A DNA stretch of 64,000 bases from Paenibacillus sp. FSL H3-0469 (GTDB lineage: Bacteria > Bacillota > Bacilli > Paenibacillales > Paenibacillaceae), in the NCBI RefSeq assembly GCF_038051945.1, contig NZ_CP150302.1, positions 1,612,001-1,676,000 on the forward strand, read 5' to 3'. Shown here in pieces: positions 1 through 7,149 of this stretch. Each line of letters opens with the position of its first letter. Position 1 is the stretch's first letter. Below the pieces are notes generated by a model that was given only the letters and a program-made list of their open reading frames with translations, did no database searches and was not told where the DNA came from. The position numbers and the translations under genes are program-made.

Positions 1-510
1 ACCTTGCCGGTTGCCTTCAGCCATTCTGAGTTTCAGATGAAATGGGATGGCGCAGGGAGCAAGGTTAGAGCCTCAGAGGCCAGCTCAGCCTCCGGCAATG
101 TGCTGCTCCGGCCTGCACGCCCTGAGGAGACGCCTCTGCTCATCGCCTTCGACTGCGACGGGTTCCAGATGACCGAAGAGGACGCCGCTGAAATGTATGA
201 GCTGCACGAACAGGAAGGCTCACAGGAGCATATCATCATTGAGCTAAGCGGCCAGCCCGCCGGGAAAATGCGCCTGTGGTCGGAGAACAACGAAACCTGG
301 ATCTACGGATTTACGGTGGACAAGAAGCTGCGCGGTCTCGGCATCGGCCGGAGTGCCCTCCAGCAGACTATCGAGCGGGAGCAGCGGAATTATAACGGAG
401 TAAATCTGGAGGTGGCGCTGGATAACCCGAATGCGCTGAAGCTCTATGAGAGCTGCGGATTCGTCGTGCTTAACCAGCAGGATTATTACACCTATCCTTT
501 GAACAGCTAG
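1..510 (+). CDS. GNAT family N-acetyltransferase (5' end outside window)
   Basis: Acyl-CoA-dependent N-acetyltransferase of the GNAT fold; substrate unknown. The C-terminal half shows motif A (LRGLGIGRSAL, the pyrophosphate-binding loop Q/RxxGxG/A) and motif B (NPNALKLYESCGF), the usual order in this family. The frame is open from the first base and the first usable codon at position 4 is a TTG without a visible ribosome binding site, so the gene probably starts upstream of the window and may carry an extra N-terminal domain. It ends at a TAG at 508-510. The next 300 bases hold a repeat array, so it is not in an operon with what follows. Confidence 0.8.
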   Translation, partial: TLPVAFSHSEFQMKWDGAGSKVRASEASSASGNVLLRPARPEETPLLIAFDCDGFQMTEEDAAEMYELHEQEGSQEHIIIELSGQPAGKMRLWSENNETWIYGFTVDKKLRGLGIGRSALQQTIEREQRNYNGVNLEVALDNPNALKLYESCGFVVLNQQDYYTYPLNS

Positions 511-566
511 CCTGGACGAGTATTTTAAGAGGCACCATTGGGGCCAAGCGGCTGCGTGTAGGCTGA

Positions 567-746
567 ATGTATGCTGTTTTTCACATACATTCGGCCCACA
601 CACCTGCGCACCAACATAATGTATACTGTTTTTCACATACATTCGGCCCAGACGTCCGCGCACCAGCGCAATGTATGCTGTTTTTCGCATACATTCGGCC
701 CATACGCCTGCGCACCAGCACAATGTATGCTGTTTTTCACATACAA
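567..746. repeat. Tandem hairpin array, 4 units, exact 52-bp period
   Basis: Four copies of a 24-nt hairpin (arms ATGTATG and CATACAT around loop CTGTTTTTCA) start at 567, 619, 671 and 723, exactly 52 bp apart. The 28-bp linkers (beginning TCGGCCCA, with GCGCACCA) are also conserved, so the whole 52 bp is the unit. The last copy has a mismatch in its final base. The same hairpin recurs in an array at 37598-37775. It fills most of the gap between the GNAT gene and the flavodoxin operon terminator. Confidence 0.9.
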
Positions 747-761
747 TTTCTAAACAATCAA

Positions 762-804
762 AAAGCATCCCCTCATGGTCAAATGACTCTGAAGGAGATG
801 CTTT
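762..804 (-). terminator. Rho-independent terminator of the flavodoxin operon
   Basis: Arms AAAGCATCCCC and GGAGATGCTTT pair at 10 of 11 positions. On the minus strand the hairpin is followed by a T-run (complement of 760-764). It lies about 30 bp past the stop of the minus-strand gene ending at 834. Confidence 0.7.
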
Positions 805-833
805 CTTTATCTTGTCACACTCTTCGTCTGCTT

Positions 834-1613
834 TTACATCAGTCCGTAGCCCCGCACCTGGGCTTCATCACGGTCACTGCGGCGGTTGCTGCATTTCACG
901 CATCCTGCTGCCTGCTCTTCCCGCTCCAGGAAGACAGACAGCAGGCGCACATAATCCAGCGACTCCTGCAGCGGCATGTCTGCCCCATCGAACAGCTGCC
1001 TGCGGCCATCCAGCAGCGAGTAGATGGCGATCGTCTCCGCCGGCTTCCCGTAAGCCTTATGGCAGAACAGATTCGCCATATGCAGAAATCCGGTAATGAC
1101 CTGCTGATCGGCGTGTACCATGAATTTCTGGATATTCAGACTGCGCTCCGTAAGCTCCGAATTCCAGGCCAGCTGAAAAATCACCGCCAGCTCAATCTCA
1201 AGCTCCCGGACAGGAACATGCCACTGCTCGAAGCGCATCACCGGAATCTCCCGGGCGAAACTGCCCGCGACAATCCGCATCAGCTCATCGGCCACCGCCT
1301 GCTTCACATCCCAGTAATGCATCAGCGAAGGAAAAGCGTTGCCCTTCGGCGGCCAGCGGCGCTCCAGCAGAAACTGGACCGGCGTCTCCCGGCGCACCTC
1401 GGGCCGGAGACCGTAGAAGTCATTAAGCGTATGTCCGACTGCATATTGAACCTGCTGTCTCCAGCGGGGAAGTCCGGTAGCGGGAGCTCCGCTGCCGTCC
1501 GCCTCGGCCCCGCCCAGCATGATGTGCTCCATGCGGTAATCATTCAGGCGTCTATACCGGCCTGCTTCCGCATCCGGCTTCGTTCCTGTGAAGTCTCCTG
1601 CCGCTGCGCCCAT
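834..1613 (-). CDS. Conserved protein of unknown function, downstream of flavodoxin
   Basis: About 259 residues, mostly helical and soluble by eye, with no signal peptide, no membrane segment and no motif I recognise. The chosen ATG at 1613 lies two bases past the flavodoxin stop (TAA, 1618-1616) with AAGG directly in front, so the pair looks translationally coupled. A later ATG at 1532 is possible. The arrangement (Fur-boxed flavodoxin followed by a ~270-residue uncharacterised protein) resembles the ykuNOP region of Bacillus subtilis, where YkuO sits among flavodoxins. That parallel is inferred from context and was not confirmed by alignment. A role in low-iron redox metabolism is the working guess. 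Confidence 0.75.
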   Translation of the reverse strand: MGAAAGDFTGTKPDAEAGRYRRLNDYRMEHIMLGGAEADGSGAPATGLPRWRQQVQYAVGHTLNDFYGLRPEVRRETPVQFLLERRWPPKGNAFPSLMHYWDVKQAVADELMRIVAGSFAREIPVMRFEQWHVPVRELEIELAVIFQLAWNSELTERSLNIQKFMVHADQQVITGFLHMANLFCHKAYGKPAETIAIYSLLDGRRQLFDGADMPLQESLDYVRLLSVFLEREEQAAGCVKCSNRRSDRDEAQVRGYGLM

Positions 1614-1615
1614 CC

Positions 1616-2068
1616 TTAAGAGACCGCCGCGCAGGTCTCGATGAACTGGCGTCCGTAGGTGCGGCATGCCTCTTTCTCCGCTGCATTCGGACCGTATTCA
1701 ATCTTCAGGCTGGGCTGCACAATCTCGGCCCCGCGCTCCTTCAGCTTCTCTTCAATCTGATCCACCGCACCGCAGTAGATCTCATACCCGGTGTCTCCGC
1801 TTCCGAAGGCCGCCGCCTTACAGGCGCTGAGATCCAGCTCATCCAGCTCTTCATAGAAATCCAGGAATTCATCCGGCAGTTCGCCGTCTCCCCAGGTGTA
1901 CGCACCCAGCAGTACAGCCTCATAAGCTTTTATCTCATCCGCATTGCAGTCGGTGACCGGTTTCAGAACCGCCTCTCCGCCTGCCGCGCGTATTCCTTCC
2001 ACGATCAGTTCAGCGATTTCCTCCGTATTGCCAGTCAAGCTGGCATATGCCACTAGCACTTTAGCCAT
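1616..2068 (-). CDS. Flavodoxin, short chain, iron-stress type
   Basis: A 150-residue FMN electron carrier that would replace ferredoxin when iron is short. The N-terminus VLVAYASLTGNTEEIAE contains the phosphate-binding loop T/S-x-T-G-N-T typical of flavodoxins, and the length fits the short-chain class. LGAYTWGDGELPDEFLDFYEEL (around residues 53-75) matches the flavin-contacting W-loop. The ATG at 2068 is preceded by GGGAGG at a good distance; an in-frame start 8 codons upstream lacks one. A Fur-box palindrome lies about 85 bp upstream, pointing to derepression under iron limitation. It is the first gene of a two-gene unit. Confidence 0.93.
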   Translation of the reverse strand: MAKVLVAYASLTGNTEEIAELIVEGIRAAGGEAVLKPVTDCNADEIKAYEAVLLGAYTWGDGELPDEFLDFYEELDELDLSACKAAAFGSGDTGYEIYCGAVDQIEEKLKERGAEIVQPSLKIEYGPNAAEKEACRTYGRQFIETCAAVS

Positions 2069-2150
2069 GACTTTAATCCTCCCAGGGTACAAATGTAATG
2101 TATTATCGACCGCACTCGCTTACTTCATGCTGTATTACCCTCATTCTATT

Positions 2151-2171
2151 TGATAATGATTATCATTGTCA
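2151..2171. promoter_or_regulatory. Fur box upstream of flavodoxin
   Basis: TGATAATGATTATCATTGTCA is close to the classical Fur consensus (GATAATGATWATCATTATC) and includes the 7-1-7 inverted repeat TGATAAT-n-ATTATCA. It lies 83-103 bp upstream of the flavodoxin start, where a promoter is expected. Confidence 0.85.
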
Positions 2172-2304
2172 ATATAAAAGTCCACCTGCTCCTTGCCTGG
2201 ACACACTTGCCTGGATAACACAAGCAGCGCCAGTCCAGGACATAACTTCTGCCCGGAACTGACGCCGCTCAATAATACTATTGTTAATATTCTGTGTGGA
2301 ACGA

Positions 2305-2670
2305 TTAATATCCGCCTTCAAGCAACGTAATACCATTGCCGTCGGGATCACGGAAATTCATTTCTTTACCGCCGTACTCCATGGTTGCCGGGGGATGGCA
2401 ATCCAGTCCTTTCGCCTTCAGCTGCTCATATGTTTCGTCGAGACTGCCGCAGGAGAACACCAGATTAACAGTGCCTGTCGTCAGATTCTCCCATTTGGCT
2501 GCGTTCCAGATAATGATGCCGGGCTGGCTGCGTTCGAAAGCAATTTTGGCACCGTCAGACTCTCCATAGCCCTCGAATGGAACCGGAATGCCCAGTACCT
2601 CTGAGTAGAATGCCGCCAGCGCCGCCGGATCTTTGCTGTACAGATTAATGCCGTCAAATGTTGTGATCAT
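2305..2670 (-). CDS. VOC (glyoxalase/bleomycin-resistance fold) family protein
   Basis: A 121-residue single-domain VOC protein. It starts with the typical strand-helix (ITTFDGINLYSKDPAALAAFYSEVLGI) and ends with the family's FRDPDGNGITLLEG metal-site strand, where the last Glu is the usual ligand. Members are metal-dependent lyases, dioxygenases, isomerases or binding proteins, so the substrate cannot be read from sequence. The ATG at 2670 has AAGGGAAGG upstream. It follows the AraC regulator on the same strand with a 105-bp gap. Confidence 0.85.
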   Translation of the reverse strand: MITTFDGINLYSKDPAALAAFYSEVLGIPVPFEGYGESDGAKIAFERSQPGIIIWNAAKWENLTTGTVNLVFSCGSLDETYEQLKAKGLDCHPPATMEYGGKEMNFRDPDGNGITLLEGGY

Positions 2671-2775
2671 AATGATATCCTTCCCTTCATTGCCTGTGAT
2701 GTGATCGGGCTGCTGTCAGCCGTTCTATGCTCATTGTACTTCTGCATGAATAGCTTGTATTGCAAAAAAACGACA

Positions 2776-3594
2776 TCAGCGCCGGGCATGGCTCAACGCA
2801 TCCATCGGAGTTCTGCCCGCGAATTTCTTGAAGTTGTTGATCAAATGCGACTGATGGCTATACCCGTAGGTGAACACAATATCCTGCATTACTCCCTTGG
2901 TCTGCGGAGAACGGTAAAGGTCCCGCCAGACATTCTGGAAGCGGATTAAATCGGCTACCTTTTTGGGCGGAAGACCGATATGCTGCCGGAACAGCCGTTC
3001 AAGCTGGCGGCTGCTTAGGCCCGAGCTGCTCTCCAGCGCCCCTGCCGTCATGATTCCGCGTGATGTAAGCAGCCTGTGGACCGCATTCATCATCCCGTCA
3101 CTGGTGCGGTTTCCCCGTTCCAATCTCCGCAGAAGGAAGTCTTCAGCAGCAGCGATGCGCTCATTCATTGTACGGATATGCTGGAGCCTGTCTCCCAGCT
3201 CCTTACGGAAGGTCCGGAAATAATGCTCTACCGGAACATGCACATTCAGTACCTCTGTCAGCGGCTCGTCTGCGAACAGATGAACGGCCCAAAAATGAAA
3301 CCGGATGGCGAACCGCTGCGTAGGCACAGGCTGTGCTGCTTGTCCTGTCTCGAACGGACTGTCATTAATCCCGCAAAATATACCACCGGACTCCCCTGTC
3401 CGCTCATCCCATTCCCATATAATATCCATACAGCTGTCAGGTATGATGGTCTCCGTCCGCTGCGGCGGCGGGGGCTGTGCTCCTGATCCCCAGAAGCAGC
3501 GGATATACGGCTGAAGCAGCCTGCCCGGCAGATACTCGCCGCCCCCGGCCGGATTGGCTGTAATCGGATGATACAGCGCTGAAAGATTATACAT
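2776..3594 (-). CDS. AraC family transcriptional regulator
   Basis: A 272-residue regulator. The N-terminal two-thirds resembles the cupin-like sensory part of AraC proteins beginning LLQPYIRCFWGSG...IIPDSCMDIIWEW. The last ~100 residues form the double helix-turn-helix: SGLSSRQLERLFRQHIGLPPKK, then the second helix with IVFTYGYSHQSHLINNFKKFAGRTP, the AraC signature. Ligand unknown. It is transcribed divergently from the methyltransferase at 3875 and toward the VOC protein, a plausible target. Confidence 0.88.
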   Translation of the reverse strand: MYNLSALYHPITANPAGGGEYLPGRLLQPYIRCFWGSGAQPPPPQRTETIIPDSCMDIIWEWDERTGESGGIFCGINDSPFETGQAAQPVPTQRFAIRFHFWAVHLFADEPLTEVLNVHVPVEHYFRTFRKELGDRLQHIRTMNERIAAAEDFLLRRLERGNRTSDGMMNAVHRLLTSRGIMTAGALESSSGLSSRQLERLFRQHIGLPPKKVADLIRFQNVWRDLYRSPQTKGVMQDIVFTYGYSHQSHLINNFKKFAGRTPMDALSHARR

Positions 3595-3809
3595 CTGAGT
3601 GCAGTCTCCTTCCTTTGCTGTAACCTTGTATTCAGATCATACACAATCCCTGTACGAAGCGCCAGAACGCCTGCTTTTCGATGGACCAAGCACTCTGCTT
3701 ACCGAATGATTATGTTTCAAACGGATCTGCCCTGCGTTTCCTGGTAATATTATACGCCTGCTGCTTGTTGGCTACACTGGGAATAGTCGCAGCTTTGCAA
3801 CCATTTTGT

Positions 3810-3839
3810 TTGTAGCTGCGGGCTTAAATGTTGTACAAT
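3810..3839 (+). promoter_or_regulatory. Candidate sigma-A promoter for the methyltransferase operon
   Basis: TTGTAG at 3810-3815 and TACAAT at 3834-3839 with an 18-bp spacer; the -10 is preceded by TG one base away. It sits 35 bp before the ATG at 3875. Confidence 0.5.
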
Positions 3840-3874
3840 GAAGGCTAAATGACTTTTTGAAGGATGGATTAATA

Positions 3875-4738
3875 ATGTATATAGCCAGTGATTGGAAAGA
3901 CTATGAAGTGATCGATACCGGGGGCGGAGAGAAGCTCGAACGCTGGGGCGATATTATCCTGCGCCGGCCGGACCCGCAGATCATCTGGCCGCTGGCCAGC
4001 GAGAGTGCCAAGTGGCGGGATGTACACGGGCATTATCACCGCAGCTCAGCCGGAGGCGGGCAGTGGGAGATGAAGAAGACGATACCGGAGGACTGGAAAA
4101 TCAGTTACGGCAAGCTGAAGTTTCACCTCCGCCCGACGAACTTCAAGCACACCGGGCTGTTCCCGGAGCAGGCGGCCAACTGGCGCTGGATGATGGACAA
4201 GATCGCTGCGGCTAACCGGCCGATCTCCGTCCTCAACCTGTTCGCATATACCGGCGGAGCCACTGTTGCGGCAGCAAGCGCCGGAGCCTCCGTCGTGCAT
4301 GTCGATGCGGCCAAAGGGATGGTCCAATGGGCCAAGGAGAATGTTGCGTTGTCCGGTCTTGCCGACAAGCCGCTCCGCTTCATTACCGATGATGTATTCA
4401 AATTCGTCCAGCGCGAACAGCGCCGCGGCAGCAAATATGATGCCATTATTATGGACCCGCCGTCCTATGGAAGAGGGCCGGGCGGTGAAATGTGGAAGCT
4501 CGAATCCAGTCTCTATCCGTTCCTGGAGAGCTGCATGGAGATTATGAGCGACCGTCCGTTATTCATGCTGATTAACTCCTACACGACCGGCATCTCGCCA
4601 ACCGTACTGCGCAACATGCTGTCGATGACCATGGGCAAGCGCTATGGCGGCAAGCTGAATTCCGGTGAGATCGGCTTGCCGATTACAGCCTCCGGCATGA
4701 ATTTGCCTTGCGGGATTCTTGGCCGCTGGGAGGCGTAA
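3875..4738 (+). CDS. Class I SAM-dependent methyltransferase (rRNA cytosine methyltransferase-like)
   Basis: About 287 residues. Rossmann motif I reads VLNLFAYTGGATVAAASAG (about residues 117-135), followed by VVHVDAAKGMVQWAKEN (motif II, acidic ribose-binding residue) and MDPPSYGRG (about 192-200), the motif IV DPPSYG form seen in the RlmI/RlmK-type large-subunit rRNA methyltransferases. It lacks the N-terminal PUA domain of RlmI. The ATG at 3875 is preferred because AAGGATGG lies 7 bases upstream; the frame also has a TTG at 3857 inside that ribosome site. Four bases separate it from an RluA-type pseudouridine synthase, so the two form an RNA-modification operon. The exact target base is unknown. 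Confidence 0.85.
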   Translation: MYIASDWKDYEVIDTGGGEKLERWGDIILRRPDPQIIWPLASESAKWRDVHGHYHRSSAGGGQWEMKKTIPEDWKISYGKLKFHLRPTNFKHTGLFPEQAANWRWMMDKIAAANRPISVLNLFAYTGGATVAAASAGASVVHVDAAKGMVQWAKENVALSGLADKPLRFITDDVFKFVQREQRRGSKYDAIIMDPPSYGRGPGGEMWKLESSLYPFLESCMEIMSDRPLFMLINSYTTGISPTVLRNMLSMTMGKRYGGKLNSGEIGLPITASGMNLPCGILGRWEA

Positions 4739-4741
4739 GCC

Positions 4742-5488
4742 ATGACCGGAGTGAATAACGGCGCAGCAGGAGCATCCGGCAGCAGCCCCTCCCGGTTCGA
4801 AATTTTATATGAGGACAACCATCTGCTCGGCATTGTGAAGCCTGTGAATATTCCCGTTCAGGAGGATGCTACAGGCGACCCGGATCTGCTGACCCTGCTG
4901 AAGGAAGATGTGAAGGAACGCTACGCGAAGCCGGGCAACGTCTTCATGGGACTGGTTCACCGGCTGGACCGGCCTGTAGGCGGTGCGATGATCTTCGCTA
5001 AGACCTCGAAGGCAGCCTCCCGGCTGTCCGAGAGTGTCCGCACCCATGCCTTCCAGAAGGTCTATCTGACGGTGGTGCATGGTCAGCTTCCGGGCTCAGA
5101 AGCCCGGCTGGAGCATACTCTGCTGAAGGACCCTAAAAGCAATACCGTCCAGACCGTCCGGGAGGGAACGCCGGGCGGCAAGCAAGCTATCCTTGATTAT
5201 ACTGTGATTGGCACCGCAGAAGGCTATTCGCTGGTGAGGATTGACCTGCTGACCGGCCGCTCCCACCAGATCCGCGTTCAGCTCAGCGACATTGGCTGTC
5301 CGCTCTATGGAGATCAGAAGTACGGTGCGGCCGTTAATAGACCGGGACAGCAGATTGCCTTATGGTCTGCACTCACCCGGTTCCCGCATCCGGTGACCAA
5401 AGAGGAAGTCGAGCTGCTCTCCCTGCCTCCCCGTTCCTATCCCTGGAATCTATGGACTCCGCAAATTCAAAAGCAGGCTCTCCTTTAA
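4742..5488 (+). CDS. RluA family pseudouridine synthase
   Basis: A 248-residue RNA uridine isomerase. The catalytic motif reads VHRLDRPVGG (about residues 78-87), with the Asp that attacks the uracil. Downstream are AIFAKTSKAASRLS-like and GRSHQIRVQLSDIGCPLYGDQKYG, both characteristic of RluA/RluD. There is no S4 domain, so it is the short RluA-like type. It follows the methyltransferase with a 3-bp gap and its stop codon lies inside the terminator hairpin. Confidence 0.9.
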   Translation: MTGVNNGAAGASGSSPSRFEILYEDNHLLGIVKPVNIPVQEDATGDPDLLTLLKEDVKERYAKPGNVFMGLVHRLDRPVGGAMIFAKTSKAASRLSESVRTHAFQKVYLTVVHGQLPGSEARLEHTLLKDPKSNTVQTVREGTPGGKQAILDYTVIGTAEGYSLVRIDLLTGRSHQIRVQLSDIGCPLYGDQKYGAAVNRPGQQIALWSALTRFPHPVTKEEVELLSLPPRSYPWNLWTPQIQKQALL

Positions 5489-5507
5489 CGGACAGCCTGC
5501 TTTTTTG
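5469..5507 (+). terminator. Terminator of the methyltransferase-pseudouridine synthase operon
   Basis: AGCAGGCT and AGCCTGCT form a perfect stem followed by TTTTTT. The coding sequence stops in the loop. Confidence 0.85.
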
Positions 5508-5537
5508 CGTTATCCTATATAAATTCTCAGTTGGTGC

Positions 5538-5981
5538 TTATACGGACTGTACCGAAGCTGCGTCATCCACTGCCGGGGCAACCGCCATCTTCCCCATGAG
5601 GTAGAGCAGCAGCTGCTGGTTATGGGAGGAAATGGGGTCCAGCGCTTCAGCAAAAAAGTCACTGCGGACCTTCAGACCGCGCAGCGTCTCCCGCTGGCCT
5701 GTCTCGGTAATACTCACCCAGACAATTCTGCGGTCCGAGGCATCACGTTCACGGACAATCAGATTATGCTTCTCCATCCGGTCAAGCAGCATCGTCACGG
5801 CCGCCGGGCTGGTCGCCAGATGAGGGGCCAAATCAGAAGGCTTCATCGCATCACGCTCCTGCAGCAATTCCAGTACGGTTAGCTGGGCATCAGTCAGTGT
5901 AGGGGCAAGCTTGCTGTCCATATGTAGCTTATAGTCCTTTAATATCTTATGCCAGATTTTACTGAATTCAGTGGAGTGCAC
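5538..5981 (-). CDS. MarR family transcriptional regulator
   Basis: A 147-residue dimeric winged-helix repressor. TDAQLTVLELLQERDAMKPSDLAPHLATSPAAVTMLLDRMEKHNLIVRERDASDRRIVWVSITETG covers helix 3, the recognition helix (SPAAVTMLLDRME) and the wing with the DRR signature. The start is a GTG at 5981 with GGAAGG 7 bases upstream. It converges on the pseudouridine synthase. No target gene is adjacent: upstream lies a 1.2-kb stretch without intact genes, so it may act elsewhere. Confidence 0.88.
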   Translation of the reverse strand: MHSTEFSKIWHKILKDYKLHMDSKLAPTLTDAQLTVLELLQERDAMKPSDLAPHLATSPAAVTMLLDRMEKHNLIVRERDASDRRIVWVSITETGQRETLRGLKVRSDFFAEALDPISSHNQQLLLYLMGKMAVAPAVDDAASVQSV

Positions 5982-6260
5982 ACTTATTCCTTCCTTTCCT
6001 GCGGATCTCTATCCGGTATATTTACTTTTTCGCCAGAAAAATTCCAAATCCTTCAAGGCAGAAAAATAAAATCTGATCTGAACCTGTTCCAGACTCCCAC
6101 CTGCGTAAGAAAACCGATGAATTCCTCCGCTTACAGCCATGTCCGGCCTGCTTGGTAAAGATATTTAGTATTTAGGGAAAAAAGGTGGCGGCAAACTAAG
6201 AGAGCGTCAGGGGAACCGGTTATTTTCACATCTTCTAGGTATGAAGTGGAAACGGCTTTG

Positions 6261-6279
6261 CCGTCCTTTTAAAGGACGG
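6261..6279. repeat. Perfect 19-base palindrome
   Basis: CCGTCCTTTTAAAGGACGG pairs CCGTCC with GGACGG around a T/A-rich loop. A near copy (CCGTCCTTTTCAGGACGG) occurs at 18103-18120, so it may be a dispersed terminator-like module. No long T-run follows on either strand. Confidence 0.55.
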
Positions 6280-6309
6280 TAGCTCATTCTTCCCATTAAC
6301 AAGCAGAAT

Positions 6310-6520
6310 CATGCTCTGCAACGCATCCTATTTGGAAAACCCTGAGATAGCCTCATCAGGCTGGAAACTTCCATCTTGGCCATTCGCTCATTTGCGGCTC
6401 CGCCCAATGGCCGCTAATATCGTTCACAGCAGAGGCTGTCCCGTTCACAGCCGCAGTTTTAACCACTCGCGTAGGTGCATCTGCTTCTGTAGATGTAACT
6501 GTATCCATAGGCGCACCTGC
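6310..6520 (-). pseudogene. Decayed S-layer homology (SLH) domain fragment
   Basis: On the minus strand the frame ending at 6356 reads VNDISGHWAEPQMSEW, the conserved start of an SLH domain (F-x-D-x-x-GHWAExxI). It then runs into a stop. About 30 bases on, another frame continues EAISGFSK, which fits the next SLH segment (G-l-v-x-G-f/y). The upstream Thr/Ala-rich text looks like an SLH-protein linker. No start, signal peptide or complete domain remains, so I read this as the worn remnant of a surface-layer-anchored protein gene. The frameshifted continuation is short, so the call is tentative. Confidence 0.5.
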
Positions 6521-6626
6521 TTGCCCCAGACAATCTATGAGATTTTTCCCATAGACAGATTCATATCTTTTATATACGAGTCTATAGGAAGGCAATAAAA
6601 GAATATTGAAAGTATCCGACTGCGAA

Positions 6627-6668
6627 CACCCAAAAACCACAGCAGCAAGGCTTCGCGGTTTTTGGGTG
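6627..6668. repeat. Perfect 12-bp-stem hairpin
   Basis: CACCCAAAAACC (6627-6638) and GGTTTTTGGGTG (6657-6668) pair perfectly around an 18-base loop. There is no adjacent gene end, so it is not an obvious terminator. Confidence 0.7.
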
Positions 6669-6691
6669 CATGAATTAAATAATTTGGGTGA

Positions 6692-6873
6692 TTGCCGGAC
6701 TGGGAGTCTCTTATATTGCCAAAAAGACACCTATTCTGCTGATTGCGGACTGAGTGGCCGTTATTGGGTCTGGAGGAGCCGAAAACAAGAGCAAATAAGT
6801 TAGTTAAGAGCACCTCAGTCCGCCGAGCGTGCAGAATAGCCTAAACGTCTGAAATAACGGCCTCCCAGTCCGC
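6692..6873. repeat. Nested inverted repeats built on GCGGACTG
   Basis: The core GGACTGRG appears twice in direct orientation (near 6694 and 6747) and twice inverted (near 6812 and 6864). The best arms, 6745-6765 and 6853-6873, match at 19 of 21 positions and end in CCGTTATT/AATAACGG. A second inner pair shares CTATTCTGC/GCAGAATAG (near 6731 and 6829). No reading frame explains it. Confidence 0.7.
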
Positions 6874-6890
6874 ATGGATTGCTGTAGCAA

Positions 6891-7044
6891 TGTTGCATTA
6901 TTTGCACAAAATTCGGTGTTTAGGGCAAGTTAGCGCTGAATTTGTTGCATTTGTTGCAGGTTTTCACCATAGACCGCTTCTGTGGGGCAGGATTGTTGCA
7001 CTTCTTGCAGGATTTCTCTATAAATGTCACTGGCTGTGGAGCAT
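6891..7044. repeat. Tandem array, TGTTGCA family, period 52/51 bp
   Basis: Units begin TGTTGCATTATTTGCA (6891), TGTTGCATTTGTTGCAGG (6943) and TGTTGCACTTCTTGCAGG (6994), spaced 52 and 51 bp. Inner sequences diverge beyond a shared TTTTC/GATTTC after the GCAGG. The inverted form of the same family lies at about 20791-22440. Confidence 0.7.
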
Positions 7045-7085
7045 GGAGCCCATCCCTCAGCGCAGCAGCCCCCAGTTCCTAAGAA

Positions 7086-7127
7086 ACTAAAAACGCGGGC
7101 AGCCCGTTACTCCTGAGCTGCCCGCGC
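7086..7127 (-). terminator. parC terminator
   Basis: GCGGGCAGC and GCTGCCCGC form a perfect 9-bp stem (within 7094-7126). On the minus strand it is followed by a T-run (complement of 7086-7093), 22 bp after the parC stop. Confidence 0.85.
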
Positions 7128-7149
7128 CATTCCATGCGGTATTATATTT

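Larger units (their letters stand above)
5982..7149. other. 1.2-kb stretch without an intact gene
   Basis: No credible intact coding region on either strand. From left to right it holds AT-rich leader DNA of the MarR gene, a perfect palindrome (6261-6279), a decayed SLH-domain fragment (about 6310-6520, minus), a 12-bp-stem hairpin (6627-6668), a set of inverted repeats built on GCGGACTG (6692-6873), a 51/52-bp-period array (6891-7044) and the parC terminator. The open frames here are broken or shorter than expected by their own similarity. Confidence 0.7.

Noticed and set aside
567..746. CRISPR array
   Set aside because: Regular spacing suggested it, but the linkers between hairpins are conserved like the hairpins, so they are not independent spacers. 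No cas genes are present, and the same unit occurs at another locus.
567..1619. Plus-strand frame of 350 codons starting in the hairpin array
   Set aside because: It begins in repeats (ATGTATG gives a false start) and then runs antisense to the gene at 834-1613.
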